This document shows positions 42,543 through 51,482 of a stretch of 64,000 bases of DNA, one piece after another. The position numbers were made by a program, and so were the translations under genes. The notes beneath the pieces were generated by a model that was not told the DNA's origin, ran no database searches, and saw only the letters and a list, made by a program, of their open reading frames with translations. The stretch covers positions 5,332,001 through 5,396,000 of the forward strand of contig NZ_CP108046.1 of assembly GCF_041435115.1 (NCBI RefSeq), written 5' to 3'. Within the stretch, counting starts at the first letter, position 1. Every line of letters begins with the position of its first letter. The DNA is from Streptomyces sp. NBC_00289 (GTDB lineage Bacteria; Actinomycetota; Actinomycetes; Streptomycetales; Streptomycetaceae).

Positions 42543-43637
42543 TCAGCCCGCCCGGCGGCCCTCCGCCATCCGCTGCTCCGCGATCCGGTCGGCCGCGGCG
42601 GCCGGCGGAATCCCGTCCGACTTCGCACGTGCGAAGATCGCCAGTGTGGTGTCGAAGATCTTCGCCGCCTTCTCCCTGCACCGCTCGAAGTCGAAGCCGT
42701 GCAGCTCGTCGGCGACCTGGATGACACCGCCGGCGTTCACCACGTAGTCCGGCGCGTAGAGGATCCCGCGGTCGGCGAGGTCCTTCTCGACGCCCGCGTG
42801 GGCGAGCTGGTTGTTGGCCGCTCCGCAGACCACCTCGGCGGTCAGCACCGGCACGCTCTCGTCGCTGAGGGCGCCGCCGAGCGCGCAGGGGGCGTAGATG
42901 TCGAGCCCCTCGACCCGGATCAGCGCCTCGGTGTCGGCGACGACGCCCACGGAGGGGTGCTTGTCGGCGATGCGCCGCACCGCCTCCTGCCGCACGTCCG
43001 TGATCAGGACCCGCGCGCCCTCGGCCAGCAGGTGCTCCACCAGGTGGTGCCCGACCTTGCCGACGCCCGCGACGCCGACCGTGCGGCCGCGCAGCGACGG
43101 GTCGCCCCACTGGTGCTGGGCGCTGGCCCGCATGCCCTGGTAGACGCCGAAGGCGGTCAGCACGGAGGAGTCGCCCGCGCCGCCGTTCTCGGGAGAGCGG
43201 CCGGTCGTCCAGCGGCACTCGCGCGCCACGACGTCCATGTCGGCGACGTACGTGCCGACGTCGCACGCGGTGACGTACCGGCCGCCCAGCGAGGCCACGC
43301 ACCGGCCGTAGGCGAGGAGCAGCTCCTCGGTCTTGTCCCGGTCGGGATCACCGATGATCACGGCCTTGCCGCCGCCGTGGTCGAGACCGGCCATGGCGTT
43401 CTTGTACGACATCCCGCGGGCGAGGTTCAGCGCGTCGGCGACGGCCTCCTGCTCGCTCGCGTAGGGGTAGAAGCGCGTACCGCCGAGCGCGGGGCCCAGC
43501 GCGGTGGAGTGGACGGCGATGACGGCCTTGAGTCCGCTGGCGCGGTCCTGACAGAGCACGACTTGCTCATGACCCCCCTGATCCGAGTGGAACAGGGTGT
43601 GCAGTACATCAGCAGGCGCGCCGGTTACGTCGGTCAC
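42543..43637 (-). CDS. vdh: Valine (branched-chain amino acid) dehydrogenase
   Basis: The 364-residue protein belongs to the Glu/Leu/Phe/Val dehydrogenase family. The substrate Lys is in [19 protein letters not shown], the NAD-binding loop is [17 protein letters not shown], and [15 protein letters not shown] is typical of Leu/Val enzymes. It deaminates valine, leucine or isoleucine to 2-oxoacids that feed branched starter units and catabolism. Which amino acid is preferred cannot be read from sequence. It is divergent from the hypothetical gene at 43860. Confidence 0.92.
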   Translation of the reverse strand: MTDVTGAPADVLHTLFHSDQGGHEQVVLCQDRASGLKAVIAVHSTALGPALGGTRFYPYASEQEAVADALNLARGMSYKNAMAGLDHGGGKAVIIGDPDRDKTEELLLAYGRCVASLGGRYVTACDVGTYVADMDVVARECRWTTGRSPENGGAGDSSVLTAFGVYQGMRASAQHQWGDPSLRGRTVGVAGVGKVGHHLVEHLLAEGARVLITDVRQEAVRRIADKHPSVGVVADTEALIRVEGLDIYAPCALGGALSDESVPVLTAEVVCGAANNQLAHAGVEKDLADRGILYAPDYVVNAGGVIQVADELHGFDFERCREKAAKIFDTTLAIFARAKSDGIPPAAAADRIAEQRMAEGRRAG

Positions 43638-43859
43638 TGTGGTGACTCCCGGGTAAGTAGCGGCGGTCGGACACGGGCTCCCGTATGGGTGGCGGGGCCT
43701 GTGGCCATGAGATTAGAGCCTGGGTGCGCCCGCGGACCGCGCAGTGCCCAGGATCACCCCCTGCCGGAGTACGGCCGTGCGACGATTTGCATGGATTTCC
43801 CGTCCGTCAGTCGGCGGGTCCGGAGGTTTTCCCGGTGGTGGGAGGGGGAGGGAGCAGGC

Positions 43860-44711
43860 GTGCCCAAGGTGTCCTCGGTGATCGTCCCGTACGCGACCTA
43901 TCTGCGCGTGTACGAGCCGTTGGCCGCCTTCCCGGAAGCGGAGCGCGGTCACTGGGAGCGCTACGCCCGCCGCGAAGACCGCCCCTCGTACCAGGACGAG
44001 CTGCGCCGCTCCCTGACCGACCTGCTGCCCACCCCGCCGGTACCGGTGCCGGTGCACGAGAGCGGCGACGCGTTCGTGCTCGAGGTCGACGGGGTGGTGT
44101 GCGTGTGCCCCTGGCGCACCCGGCTGCGCGGCTGGCAGGCCCTGGGCGAGCTGGGCGAGGAGCTGCCGGCGCCGGTCCTGGACGCGGTGCTGCCCCCGGT
44201 CGTCCGTGGGCAGGCCGCCAAGGACTACGAGCGCTGGCTGATCCGCAACCCGGACGCCCGCCCCTGGATCCGTACCGCGACCTGGCAGGTGCCGCTGCAC
44301 TGGTTCGTGCTGGTCTCCGACGGTGAGCGGGAAGTCGGGAAGGGCTCGGGCGACGAGGGCGGCGAGGCGCCGGTGCTGCGCTACCGGACGCCGATGGTGC
44401 AGGCCCGGCGGCGGGTGGCGCGGGCGCTGCGGACGCTCAAGGAGGCCATCGACGAGGGGCCGCTGATCGACGGCCTGGTCGATGTCGGACGCTGGCTGGA
44501 GGAGTTCCACCCGCGCTCGCTGGTGGAGCTGGACTACGGCGGCCTGGTGCACGTGCTGCCGGCCGAAGAGCTCGCCGAGGACCATTCGGCGACGGACGTG
44601 GCCGAGGGCATCGAGGCGCTGCGGCAGGGCGACGGGGCGGCCGCGGGTGAGGCGTACGGGCGGCTGGTGGAGCGGTGGCGGTCGGTGCGGGACCGCCGGT
44701 CGGCGAACTGA
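43860..44711 (+). CDS. Hypothetical soluble protein upstream of bldC
   Basis: The 283-residue protein has no recognised domain. It is soluble, with helices and a mixed middle (VHESGDAFVLEVDGVVCVCPWRTRLRGWQALGELGEELP) and a helical C-terminus (ATDVAEGIEALRQGDGAAAGEAYGRLVERWR). GTG 43860 is chosen because GGGAGGGGGAGGGAG lies just before it; longer frames would extend over the vdh promoter. It is a conserved neighbour of bldC in Streptomyces by memory. Function is unknown. Confidence 0.75.
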   Translation: MPKVSSVIVPYATYLRVYEPLAAFPEAERGHWERYARREDRPSYQDELRRSLTDLLPTPPVPVPVHESGDAFVLEVDGVVCVCPWRTRLRGWQALGELGEELPAPVLDAVLPPVVRGQAAKDYERWLIRNPDARPWIRTATWQVPLHWFVLVSDGEREVGKGSGDEGGEAPVLRYRTPMVQARRRVARALRTLKEAIDEGPLIDGLVDVGRWLEEFHPRSLVELDYGGLVHVLPAEELAEDHSATDVAEGIEALRQGDGAAAGEAYGRLVERWRSVRDRRSAN

Positions 44712-44973
44712 CGTTTGACCTGACGCCCGTTTTGGGGTTTTGTCCTCGCACCGGGGTTCCGGGGTTCCTGAGGTTTCGTCAACAAGGGGCGTAGGTCCCG
44801 ATCCGGGCGATTACTGCCAAGCGTGACGGACCGCACGTACGCGGCCCTTGCGCCGCTTGCCCCTCCTCATGCCAAAATAGGACAAGGAGTCCGGGGGAGA
44901 CTCTGTCTGCCCATGTATGGGTGGAATCTCAGCATTGCACGCTATGGGGGGTCTGGTGACTCCTGATCGCCCC

Positions 44974-44992
44974 TGTGACTGATCGTCACAGT
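44974..44992 (+). promoter_or_regulatory. Perfect palindrome upstream of bldC
   Basis: CTGTGAC-TGATC-GTCACAG is a 7-bp perfect inverted repeat about 239-257 bp upstream of bldC. Related GTGACT and TGATCG words lie within 30 bp on both sides. It looks like an operator, for example of the Crp or GntR type, but the spacing (GTG-N7-GTCAC) differs by one from the Crp consensus. Confidence 0.5.
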
Positions 44993-45230
44993 GGCGTGAC
45001 TGTCCGCTATGGCATGGTCCATCGGCTTCCGTCGCGGATGAACCCCTGGGAGGGCAATTCCATCGGTTTGGCCGACGTGGCTGGACGGATGGTGTAGTTG
45101 TAGTGCCGAGGACAAGCCGTTCGTCCTATAACCGACTCGACTCGCGTCCGCCATTTCGGGCAACGCGGGTCAAGGTGCAGAATTTAGAGGAAAGAACCGA
45201 GATGGTTCGGTTCTCCCGAGGAGGCCGCTC

Positions 45231-45437
45231 ATGACCGCTCGCACCCCTGATGCCGAGCCGCTGCTGACCCCGGCTGAGGTCGCCACCATGTTCCGTGTCG
45301 ACCCCAAGACGGTCACGCGGTGGGCGAAGGCCGGCAAGCTGACTTCGATTCGTACGCTCGGCGGTCACCGCCGGTACCGCGAAGCCGAAGTCCGCGCTCT
45401 GCTCGCGGGCATCCCGCAGCAGCGCAGCGAAGCCTGA
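45231..45437 (+). CDS. bldC: Developmental regulator BldC (MerR-like DNA-binding protein)
   Basis: The 68-residue protein is a small winged-helix MerR relative: LLTPAEVATMFRVDPKTVTRWAKAGKLTSIRTLGGHRRYREAEVRALLAG. The helix-turn-helix and the wing GGHRRY are intact. BldC binds direct repeats cooperatively and delays the onset of development. ATG 45231 has GAGGAGG at 8 nt. The 519-bp gap upstream suggests complex promoter control. Confidence 0.97.
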   Translation: MTARTPDAEPLLTPAEVATMFRVDPKTVTRWAKAGKLTSIRTLGGHRRYREAEVRALLAGIPQQRSEA

Positions 45438-45582
45438 ACAACTGAATAATCGGACAAACCGGCAGTTCCCCAACATGTCGAGGCGTCCGGAACCGCAGCT
45501 CCAAGCGACGCGGGTCCTGCCCCAACAGGCCCCACGCCCACGCTCTTCCAAGCTTTCCCAGTAACACACAGGGTGCGTCGTA

Positions 45583-45622
45583 GATCGCGCTGGACTCCGC
45601 CGGGTCCAGCGCGATCTTTTTT
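45583..45622 (+). terminator. Strong Rho-independent terminator after bldC
   Basis: A perfect 13-bp stem GATCGCGCTGGAC / GTCCAGCGCGATC with an 8-nt loop is followed by six T residues. It is the clearest intrinsic terminator in the window, 145 bp after the bldC stop. Confidence 0.95.
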
Positions 45623-45718
45623 GTGCGCGGAACGTGGCCTGATCGACAGGTCTGTGAGCGCCCTTGTCGGAGTCTGGGGAGGGGTGTCGGATCTCCTGTG
45701 GGGAACGCCTTCGGACTG

Positions 45719-45766
45719 GTGCAATTGCACATATTAAATTGACCAGTTGTAGGCGAGGTGTAAGTA
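45719..45766 (+). promoter_or_regulatory. Orphan promoter-like region with a palindrome
   Basis: A perfect 12-bp palindrome GTGCAATTGCAC (45719-45730) is followed by an AT-rich stretch, TTGACC (45739-45744) and, after 16 bp, TAAGTA (45761-45766). A Crp-like GTGACACCCGTCAC lies at 45790-45803. No plus-strand gene with good coding signals follows; the region runs into the 3' end of a minus-strand gene at 45900. The gap 45438-45899 otherwise holds only the bldC terminator. Confidence 0.4.
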
Positions 45767-45899
45767 CCGCACTTTCAGAAACTCATGCGGTGACACCCGT
45801 CACATGGCGAGCCGCTTGTTGCCGCTGGGGCAGGTGCGCTATGGGAGACCTGACCGTCAGCATCCCACCGGAGAACGGGTGTTGGGCGTGGTTGGCCCC

Positions 45900-46091
45900 T
45901 CACGCGGTGGCCGCCCTCTCGTCCTCCGGGGCCTGCTGCGGGGCCTGCGCGGCCCGTGGGCCGGAGTCCAGCGCCAGCCGCAGCAGACGGTGGCAGATGG
46001 GGCAGTGACGCGTCAGGTGGCCGTAGGAGGAGGCAGCCGACAGATGCGCGCGGAGCAGTGCCCGCGTCTCGTGCCTGACCGACTCCGCCAT
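45900..46091 (-). CDS. DUF6274-type small zinc-finger-like protein
   Basis: The 63-residue protein MAESVRHETRALLRAHLSAASSYGHLTRHCPICHRLLRLA... has a CxxC in CPICHRLL preceded by His residues, so a metal-binding site is possible. The C-terminal part is Pro/Ala/Glu-rich. It resembles the Streptomyces DUF6274 family from memory. Start ATG 46091. It is downstream of tRNA-Asp on the same strand, separated by a terminator. Confidence 0.7.
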   Translation of the reverse strand: MAESVRHETRALLRAHLSAASSYGHLTRHCPICHRLLRLALDSGPRAAQAPQQAPEDERAATA

Positions 46092-46250
46092 GCGCCACCT
46101 CCGGGGCCGTACGGGAACGAACGGGCCCTGGTCCCTGGGTACCGAGCGAACGGGACGGCGTCAAGACGGCGTCGGGTCCGACGGGCGTCTTCAGGGCTGA
46201 GAAGAGGACCGGGGAGGGGGCCGGGGAGAGGGCCGGGAAGCTGGAACACG

Positions 46251-46285
46251 AAGAAGGCCCGCCCCTTGCCGGGGCGGGCCTTCTT
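46251..46285. terminator. Terminator after tRNA-Asp (46293)
   Basis: A perfect 15-bp stem AAGAAGGCCCGCCCC / GGGGCGGGCCTTCTT with a TTGCC loop lies 7 bp after the tRNA 3' end. It is symmetrical and can work in both directions. Confidence 0.85.
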
Positions 46286-46292
46286 CGTCTGC

Positions 46293-46366
46293 GGTCCTGA
46301 CGGGATTTGAACCCGCGGCCTCCACCTTGACAGGGTGGCGAGCACTCCAAACTGCTCCACAGGACC
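46293..46366 (-). tRNA. tRNA-Asp(GUC), first of two identical copies
   Basis: The arms GGTCCTG and CAGGACC pair, the anticodon arm CCACC-CTGTCAA-GGTGG gives GTC, and the T arm reads CGGGTTCAAATCCCG. CCA is not encoded. It is identical to the copy at 51087-51160. Confidence 0.95.
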
Positions 46367-46460
46367 AGGTTTCGCGGCACTTGATGTTGCGCTGTGCTGC
46401 GAGAAGAGACTGTACAGGAGGGGGAGCCCCCGGTCGAACTCACCCAGGGTGGGAGCGCCG

Positions 46461-49400
46461 TTACGGGACAGCCGCGTCGATCGCCTTCACGATCCGCTTG
46501 TCGGAGACCGGGTACGCCGTGCCCAGCGCGTGGGCGAAATAGCTGACCCGCAGCTCCTCGATCATCCAGCGGATGTCCAGCACCGACGAGGGGACCGGGC
46601 GGCCCTGCGGCATCTGCTCCAGCAGCCACGCGTACTCGTCCTGCATCTCGTGGACCTTCTCCATGCGGCTGGTGTCCCGCTGGGCACCGGTCGGCATCTG
46701 CTGGAGCCGGCGGTCCGCGGCCACGAGATAGCGCATCAGGTCCGGCAGCCGCCGCAACCCCGCCGCCGTCACGAACCCCGGCTTCACCAGGGCGTCCAAC
46801 TGCTTGCGGACATCCGCCAGGTTCGGCAGCAGGGAGGGGCTGCGGAAGGCCTTCAGACGGCGCTCACAGGCCTGCCAGGCGGCCAGCACCTGCTGCACCT
46901 GACCCACCGTACGAACCGTCGTGTCGACGATCTCCGCCCGCACCTTGTCGAACAGCTTGCGGTACGACTCCTCGTCCCACGCCGGGCCGCCGAAGTCCCC
47001 GATCAGCTTGTCCGCCGCCGCCATCGCGCAGTCGTCGAACAGCGCCTGGATGGAACCGTGCGGATTCGCGGACAGCGCGAGCTTCTGGGCGTTCGTCAGC
47101 TTCTCGGACGCGAACTTCGCCGGATTGACCGGAATGTTGCGCAGGATCAGCCGCCGCGTACCTCTCCACATCGCCTCCGTCTGCTCGGCCTCGGTGTCGA
47201 AGAGCCGTACGGACACCGTGTCACCGTCGTCGACGAGCGCCGGGTAGGCCTTCACCGGCTGGCCGGCCCGACGGGTCTCGAAGACGCGGGTGAGGGAACC
47301 GATCGTCCAGTCCGTCAGCCCCCTGCGCTCCAGCGACTCGCCGCCCTGTCGCTCCGCCGTCGCCGCCGCGGCCTGCGAGAGGGCCTGCCGCGCCTTCGGC
47401 TTCAGCCTGAGCTTCAGCGCCTCCAGGTCCTTGTCCTCGGCGATCTTGCGGCGCCGCTCGTCGACGATCCGGAACGTGATGCGCAGATGCTCCGGGACCT
47501 TCGCCCAGTCGAAGTCGTCCACCGTGAAGGGGACACCGACCATCCGCTTCAGCTCTCGCGCCATCGTCACCGTCAGCGGCTCCTGGAGCGGGACCGACCG
47601 GTCCAGGAACCGCTTCGCGTAGTTCGGTGCCGGCACGTAGTGGCGGCGGATCGGCTTCGGGAGGGAACGGATCAGCTCCGTGACCACCTCTTCCCTGAGC
47701 CCGGGAATCTGCCAGTCGAAGCCCTCGTCGACGACCTGGTTCAGCACCTGGAGCGGGATGTGGACGGTGACACCGTCCGCGTCCGCGCCCGGCTCGAACT
47801 GGTACGTCACGCGGAACTTCAGCGGGCCCTGCCGCCACGAGTCCGGATAGTCCGCCTTGGTGACCGCCTCCGCCGACTCGCGGATGAGCATCTCCCGCTC
47901 GAAGTCGAGGAAGTCCGGCTGCTCGTGCCGGTGGTGCTTCCACCACGAGTCGAAGTGGGCGCCCGACACCACCTGCTCCGGCACCCGCCGGTCGTAGAAG
48001 TCGAACAGCGTCTCGTCGTCGACCACGATGTCCCGGCGCCGCGCCCGGTGCTCCAACTCCTCGACCTCGCTGAGGAGTCTGCGGTTGTCCGCGAAGAACT
48101 TGTGGTGGGTACGCCAGTCGCCCTCGACGAGCGCGTTACGGATGAACAGCTCGCGGCTGGCCTCCGGGTCGATCCGGCCGTAGTTCACCTTGCGCTGGGC
48201 GATGATCGGCACGCCGTACAGCGTCACCTTCTCGAACGCCATCACCGCCGCCTCGTCCTTCTCCCAGTGCGGCTCGCTGTACGTCCGCTTGAGGAGATGG
48301 CCGGCCAGCGGCTCCACCCACTCGGGCTCGATCTTCGCGTTGACGCGGGCCCACAGCCGGGACGTCTCCACCAGCTCCGCCGACATCACGAACCGCGGGG
48401 GCTTCTTGAACAGGGCCGAGCCCGGGAAGATCGCGAACTTGGCGCCCCGGGCGCCGAGATAGTCGTTCTTCGCGCCGTCCTTCACGTCCTTCATGCCGAC
48501 GTGCGACAGCAGGCCGGCCAGGAGGGAGACGTGGACCCGGTCCGCCGGGGCGTCCTCCTCCGCGAGATGGATGCCCATCTGCTTGGCCACGGTCCGCAAC
48601 TGCGAGTAGATGTCCTGCCATTCGCGAATGCGCAGGAAGTTCAGGTACTCCTGCTTGCACATGCGCCGGAACGACGAGGAGCCCCGCTCCTTCTGCTGCT
48701 CACGGACGTAACGCCAGAGGTTGAGATAGGCGAGGAAGTCACTCGTCTCGTCCCTGAACCGGGCGTGCTGCTGATCGGCCTGCGTCTGCTTGTCGGCGGG
48801 ACGCTCCCGCGGGTCCTGGATCGACAGCGCGGCCGCTATCACCATGACCTCGCGCACACAGCCGTTCTTGTCGGCCTCCAGGACCATACGGGCCAGCCGG
48901 GGGTCGACGGGCAGCTGGGCCAGCTTGCGGCCGGTGTCCGTGAGCCGCTTGCGTACGTCCTTCTGCGCCGGGTCCAACGCACCCAACTCCTGGAGGAGTT
49001 GGACGCCGTCGCGGATGTTGCGGTGGTCCGGCGGGTCGATGAAGGGGAACTTCTCGATCTCGCCGAGGCCGGCCGCCGTCATCTGCAGGATGACGGAGGC
49101 GAGGTTGGTCCGCAGGATCTCCGCGTCGGTGAACTCCGGGCGGGCGAGGAAGTCGTCCTCGCTGTAGAGCCGGATGCAGACACCGTCGCTCAGCCGGCCG
49201 CAGCGGCCCTTGCGCTGGTTGGCGCTCGCCTGCGAGACCGGCTCGATGGGCAGCCGCTGCACCTTGGTGCGGTGGCTGTACCGGGAGATCCGGGCGAAGC
49301 CGGGGTCGATGACGTACTTGATGCCCGGAACCGTCAGCGAGGTCTCCGCGACGTTGGTCGCCAGAACGATCCTGCGGCCGGTGTGCGGCTGGAACACCCG

Positions 49401-50417
49401 GTGCTGCTCGGCGTGCGAGAGCCGGGCGTACAGCGGCAGCACCTCCGTGAACCGGTACTGCTTCCTGGTCAGCGCGTCGGCCGTGTCCCGGATCTCCCGC
49501 TCACCGGAGAGGAAGACCAGGATGTCGCCCTTGCCCTCCCCCATCAGTTCCTCCACGGCATCGGTGATCGCCGTGATCTGGTCGCGGTCGGCGTCGTCGC
49601 CCTCCTCCTCCAGGAGCGGGCGGTAACGCACCTCGACCGGATACGTGCGGCCGCTGACCTCGACGATCGGCGCCTCGCCGAAATGCCGGGAGAAACGCTC
49701 CGGGTCGATGGTCGCGGAGGTGATGACGACCTTCAGATCCGGCCGCCTGGGCAGCAGCTGGGCGAGATACCCGAGCAGGAAGTCGATGTTCAGGGACCGC
49801 TCGTGGGCCTCGTCGATGATGATCGTGTCGTAGGCGCGCAGCTCACGGTCGGTCTGGATCTCGGCCAGCAGGATGCCGTCCGTCATGAGCTTGACGAAGG
49901 TGCCCTCCGGATTCACCTGGTCGGTGAACCGCACCTTCCAGCCGACGGCCTCCCCCAGCGGGGTGTCCAGCTCCTCCGCCACCCGCTCGGCGACGGTACG
50001 GGCCGCGATCCGGCGGGGCTGGGTGTGCCCGATCATGCCGCGCACCCCACGCCCCAGCTCGAGACAGATCTTGGGGATCTGGGTCGTCTTGCCCGACCCG
50101 GTCTCACCGGCCACGATGACAACCTGGTGATCACGGATGGCGTCCGCGATCACGTCCTTCTTCTGGCTGACAGGCAGCTGCTCGGGGTAGGTCACGGCGG
50201 GCACCCGGGCGCGCCGTCGGCCCATCCGGGCCTCGCCCCGCTCGACCTCCGCCTCGATCTCGGCCAGCACGGCGGCACGGGCCTCCGGCTTACGGATCTT
50301 GCGCGCACCTTCGAGCCTGCGCCCGAGCCGTTGCGCGTCGCGCAGGGACAGCTCGGTCAGGCGAGGGGCGAGGGCGCCGAGGGCGGCCGGGGTTTCGGGG
50401 GCAGGGTGCGTAGACAT
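46461..50417 (-). CDS. hrpA: ATP-dependent RNA helicase HrpA
   Basis: The 1,318-residue DExH helicase has Walker A VAGETGSGKTTQIPK near residue 105, the Walker B box IIDEAHERSLN near 200, motif III VITSATIDPERF, motif VI QRKGRCGRLSDGVCIRLYSE, and a long C-terminal extension of the DUF3418 type (VDDFDWAKVPEHLRITF, LTDWTIGSLTRVFETRRAGQP). HrpA acts on stalled ribosomes and mRNA. Start ATG 50417. It is downstream of a small membrane protein gene and upstream of tRNA-Asp on the same strand. Confidence 0.96.
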   Translation of the reverse strand: MSTHPAPETPAALGALAPRLTELSLRDAQRLGRRLEGARKIRKPEARAAVLAEIEAEVERGEARMGRRRARVPAVTYPEQLPVSQKKDVIADAIRDHQVVIVAGETGSGKTTQIPKICLELGRGVRGMIGHTQPRRIAARTVAERVAEELDTPLGEAVGWKVRFTDQVNPEGTFVKLMTDGILLAEIQTDRELRAYDTIIIDEAHERSLNIDFLLGYLAQLLPRRPDLKVVITSATIDPERFSRHFGEAPIVEVSGRTYPVEVRYRPLLEEEGDDADRDQITAITDAVEELMGEGKGDILVFLSGEREIRDTADALTRKQYRFTEVLPLYARLSHAEQHRVFQPHTGRRIVLATNVAETSLTVPGIKYVIDPGFARISRYSHRTKVQRLPIEPVSQASANQRKGRCGRLSDGVCIRLYSEDDFLARPEFTDAEILRTNLASVILQMTAAGLGEIEKFPFIDPPDHRNIRDGVQLLQELGALDPAQKDVRKRLTDTGRKLAQLPVDPRLARMVLEADKNGCVREVMVIAAALSIQDPRERPADKQTQADQQHARFRDETSDFLAYLNLWRYVREQQKERGSSSFRRMCKQEYLNFLRIREWQDIYSQLRTVAKQMGIHLAEEDAPADRVHVSLLAGLLSHVGMKDVKDGAKNDYLGARGAKFAIFPGSALFKKPPRFVMSAELVETSRLWARVNAKIEPEWVEPLAGHLLKRTYSEPHWEKDEAAVMAFEKVTLYGVPIIAQRKVNYGRIDPEASRELFIRNALVEGDWRTHHKFFADNRRLLSEVEELEHRARRRDIVVDDETLFDFYDRRVPEQVVSGAHFDSWWKHHRHEQPDFLDFEREMLIRESAEAVTKADYPDSWRQGPLKFRVTYQFEPGADADGVTVHIPLQVLNQVVDEGFDWQIPGLREEVVTELIRSLPKPIRRHYVPAPNYAKRFLDRSVPLQEPLTVTMARELKRMVGVPFTVDDFDWAKVPEHLRITFRIVDERRRKIAEDKDLEALKLRLKPKARQALSQAAAATAERQGGESLERRGLTDWTIGSLTRVFETRRAGQPVKAYPALVDDGDTVSVRLFDTEAEQTEAMWRGTRRLILRNIPVNPAKFASEKLTNAQKLALSANPHGSIQALFDDCAMAAADKLIGDFGGPAWDEESYRKLFDKVRAEIVDTTVRTVGQVQQVLAAWQACERRLKAFRSPSLLPNLADVRKQLDALVKPGFVTAAGLRRLPDLMRYLVAADRRLQQMPTGAQRDTSRMEKVHEMQDEYAWLLEQMPQGRPVPSSVLDIRWMIEELRVSYFAHALGTAYPVSDKRIVKAIDAAVP

Positions 50418-50499
50418 ACGCGATCCAGGATCTCATCCCGGGGAAATTCGTGGCGAACGCTTTTGCCGCCGGGGCTCGGAAGGCTCCCGGCGAGGCGTC

Positions 50500-50868
50500 T
50501 CAGGGGCTGCGGGGGGCCGGGGGCGCGGGCGCCGGTACCGGTTCGCCGGGGGGTGTGGGTGTGGGTGCCGGTGCCTGCACCGGTGCGGGGGCCGCCTCAC
50601 GCCTGATGCCGTCGCCCAACGCGATGGACCGGGCCGTGTTGGAGACCGCCTTGATGCCGAGGTAGGCCGTGGTCATGCCGCTCACCGCGGTGAACGCGGC
50701 GGTCAGCAGACCGACGATCACCGCCTTGTCACCGTCGAGCCGCCACACCCCGAAGACCGCCACTCCGCAGATCGCCAGGTTGCTCAGCACCACGGCGAGT
50801 AACCCGTACCGCGCGCGGACCTTCTCCAGCTCGACGTCCTGACCCGCCCCGGCCTTGTCCCGACCCAT
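50500..50868 (-). CDS. Small two-span membrane protein, function unknown
   Basis: The 122-residue protein begins with a charged N-terminus (MGRDKAGAGQDVELEKVRARYG), has two membrane segments (LLAVVLSNLAICGVAVFGVW; VIVGLLTAAFTAVSGMTTAYLG) and a Pro/Ala-rich tail with PAPTPTPPGEP. ATG 50868 follows GGGGAG. It lies between tRNA-Phe and hrpA on the same strand. No family is recognised. Confidence 0.72.
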   Translation of the reverse strand: MGRDKAGAGQDVELEKVRARYGLLAVVLSNLAICGVAVFGVWRLDGDKAVIVGLLTAAFTAVSGMTTAYLGIKAVSNTARSIALGDGIRREAAPAPVQAPAPTPTPPGEPVPAPAPPAPRSP

Positions 50869-50950
50869 CGTCTCCCCGCCCCTGACCCCTACGCCGACCA
50901 GCCAGAACGTAGCGGCACCCGGGAACGCTGCCAAGCGGAACGCACGAAGA

Positions 50951-50982
50951 CGAAGACCCCGTCCACAGGGACGGGGTCTTCG
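50951..50982. terminator. Terminator after tRNA-Phe
   Basis: A perfect 13-bp stem CGAAGACCCCGTC / GACGGGGTCTTCG is found 6 bp after the tRNA 3' end on the minus strand. It separates the tRNA cluster from the membrane-protein gene. Confidence 0.85.
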
Positions 50983-50987
50983 GGATG

Positions 50988-51061
50988 TGGCTGGGGCCGG
51001 GGTCGAACCGGCGACCTATCGCTTTTCAGGCGATCGCTCGTACCAACTGAGCTACCCAGCC
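50988..51061 (-). tRNA. tRNA-Phe(GAA)
   Basis: The arms GGCTGGG and CCCAGCC pair, the anticodon arm ATCGC-CTGAAAA-GCGAT gives GAA, and the T arm reads CCGGTTCGACCCCGG. It is part of a Glu-Asp-Phe tRNA cluster on the minus strand. CCA is not encoded. Confidence 0.95.
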
Positions 51062-51086
51062 ACGAGGTCTCTTTCGAGGCCTCAGC

Positions 51087-51160
51087 GGTCCTGACGGGAT
51101 TTGAACCCGCGGCCTCCACCTTGACAGGGTGGCGAGCACTCCAAACTGCTCCACAGGACC
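51087..51160 (-). tRNA. tRNA-Asp(GUC), second identical copy
   Basis: All 74 positions match the tRNA-Asp at 46293-46366. It is the middle gene of the Glu-Asp-Phe cluster, 25 bp upstream of tRNA-Phe. Confidence 0.95.
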
Positions 51161-51200
51161 AAGCTGTTGTGTGCGAAACACTCTCGCACACCGTACCGCG

Positions 51201-51273
51201 TACCCCCAACGGGATTCGAACCCGTGCTACCGCCTTGAAAGGGCGGCGTCCTAGGCCGCTAGACGATGAGGGC
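51201..51273 (-). tRNA. tRNA-Glu(UUC)
   Basis: The arms GCCCTCA and TGGGGGT pair with wobbles at positions 1-72 and 5-68. The anticodon arm CCGCC-CTTTCAA-GGCGG gives TTC, and the T arm reads ACGGGTTCGAATCCCGT. It is the first gene of the Glu-Asp-Phe cluster. CCA is not encoded. Confidence 0.92.
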
Positions 51274-51482
51274 GAGAAGCCAATACCGCTCTGCTTCGTC
51301 TTCGCGTTCCCGAAACCGAGGGGACGTGAGAAGCATGTGACTTAGCTTCCCCCCGAGGGGTTCCGCTTCTCCTTCACTTCGACGGAAGTTCAGGACGGTC
51401 AAGCCCTGACCGGCGCCCTTGGGCACGAACAGACTGTACTACGTGGCCTGGATGCGGGCCAAACCAGATAGTGCGGGGCGCT

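Noticed and set aside
46335..50606. Very long plus-strand frame of 1,423 codons
   Set aside because: It runs antisense to hrpA, which has full helicase motifs. The plus frame is rich in Arg, His, Leu and Asp without any domain, as is common for high-GC shadows.
51201..51273. tRNA-flanked integrative element in the Glu-Asp-Phe cluster
   Set aside because: No integrase and no repeated tRNA 3' end were seen near the cluster; the tRNA-Asp repeat is a complete gene.
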